DNA from: JAEXOD01 sp963667875
GTDB taxonomy: Bacteria > Bacteroidota > Ignavibacteria > Ignavibacteriales > Melioribacteraceae
DNA length: 64,000 nt
Reading direction: 5' to 3'
Assembly (NCBI GenBank): GCA_963667875.2
Contig: CAXXGC010000006.1
Coordinates: 574,375 to 638,374, forward strand
The notes beneath the pieces were generated by a model. It was given only the letters and a program-made list of their open reading frames with translations. It did no database searches and was not told the origin of the DNA. A program made the position numbers and the translations under genes. How positions within the stretch are numbered: position 1 is the first letter of the stretch; every line of letters begins with the position of its first letter. This document shows, piece after piece, positions 63,853-64,000 of the stretch.

Positions 63853-64000
63853 ATGGAACGATTATTTAATTACATTAATGACTATTTTGGTAATTTCTTT
63901 TATGAACCTAATAGGTCTTTTTTTTTAATTTCTAATTTAATTATATTTTTTGTTATCATAATTGTTTATAGAGTGTATAGGAAAAAAATTCTAGAATCTG
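63853..64000 (+). CDS. Small membrane protein, cut by window edge
   Basis: ATG at 63853 follows AGAGGGAGTAGA (good ribosome site). The first 49 codons read MERLFNYINDYFGNFFY, then a membrane helix (FFLISNLIIFFVIIIVYRVY) and a basic end, running off the window. It resembles the start of a membrane-anchored protein of unknown size; no family is recognised. Confidence 0.6.
   Translation, partial: MERLFNYINDYFGNFFYEPNRSFFLISNLIIFFVIIIVYRVYRKKILES

Overview
The window is an AT-rich bacterial chromosome segment with dense protein-coding content. It looks like a member of Ignavibacteria (Bacteroidota/Chlorobi side). The evidence is four secreted proteins ending in a type IX secretion (T9SS) sorting tail with the NYPNPFNP motif, a bacillithiol glycosyltransferase (BshA), an anaerobic-type 2-oxoacid:ferredoxin oxidoreductase with the gamma domain fused to alpha, KDO-synthesis genes (kdsB, kdsC: Gram-negative envelope), a TonB-dependent receptor, and a tRNA without an encoded CCA. 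No plasmid, phage, CRISPR or rRNA signal was seen.

Layout. 1-9 kb (minus strand): the start of an M17 aminopeptidase, nrnA, a repeat-filled gap, then nadE, a DsbD-like protein, korA and korB in one direction. 8.7-17.4 kb: two large T9SS-secreted proteins (a beta-helix protein and a two-component-propeller protein) with almost identical tails, separated by repeat-rich gaps. 17.4-22.2 kb (plus): a universal stress protein, an antiporter fused to a PTS EIIA domain, a frameshifted esterase, and a PspC/LiaF-like envelope-stress pair. 22.2-29.4 kb (minus): an acyl-CoA synthetase, tRNA-Pro (plus), and a five-gene zinc operon (Fur/Zur-type regulator, SBP, ATPase, permease, lgt) preceded by a palindromic operator, then bshA. 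29.4-36.3 kb: a PfkB kinase plus an RmlD-like reductase; kdsC, a transglutaminase and an unknown gene; a T9SS beta-helix protein. 36.6-44 kb: an Oar-like TonB receptor and a GH13 amylase (minus), then a predicted outer-membrane protein (plus). 44-53 kb: rmuC (minus), a penicillin-acylase-family protein, then a tight housekeeping operon metF - Gfo/Idh/MocA - class II aldolase - ddl - divIC-like - rarA (plus). 53-56.7 kb (minus): VWA lipoprotein - gatC - kdsB - PLP deaminase. 56.8-60.6 kb: a Rpn-type PD-(D/E)XK nuclease with a partial tandem duplication of its own 3' end, and a GH18 protein with a T9SS tail. 60.7-64 kb: two small unknown ORFs, a flavodoxin/ferredoxin fusion (EFR1-like), three tandem YciI-family genes (the middle one broken) and the start of a small membrane protein.

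Most genes are ordinary core or envelope genes. The clearest unexplained structure lies between genes: palindromic REP-like modules at 1.47-2.24 kb, a four-copy 41-bp repeat with GATT spaced about every helical turn at 8.78-9.21 kb, and a pair of diverged longer elements in the same gap. The recent Rpn 3'-end duplication with a 12-bp copy-number difference, the A9 frameshift in the esterase, and the converted T9SS tails are direct traces of ongoing sequence change. I did not find a clear new multi-gene system. All assignments come from reading the sequence; no database search was run.
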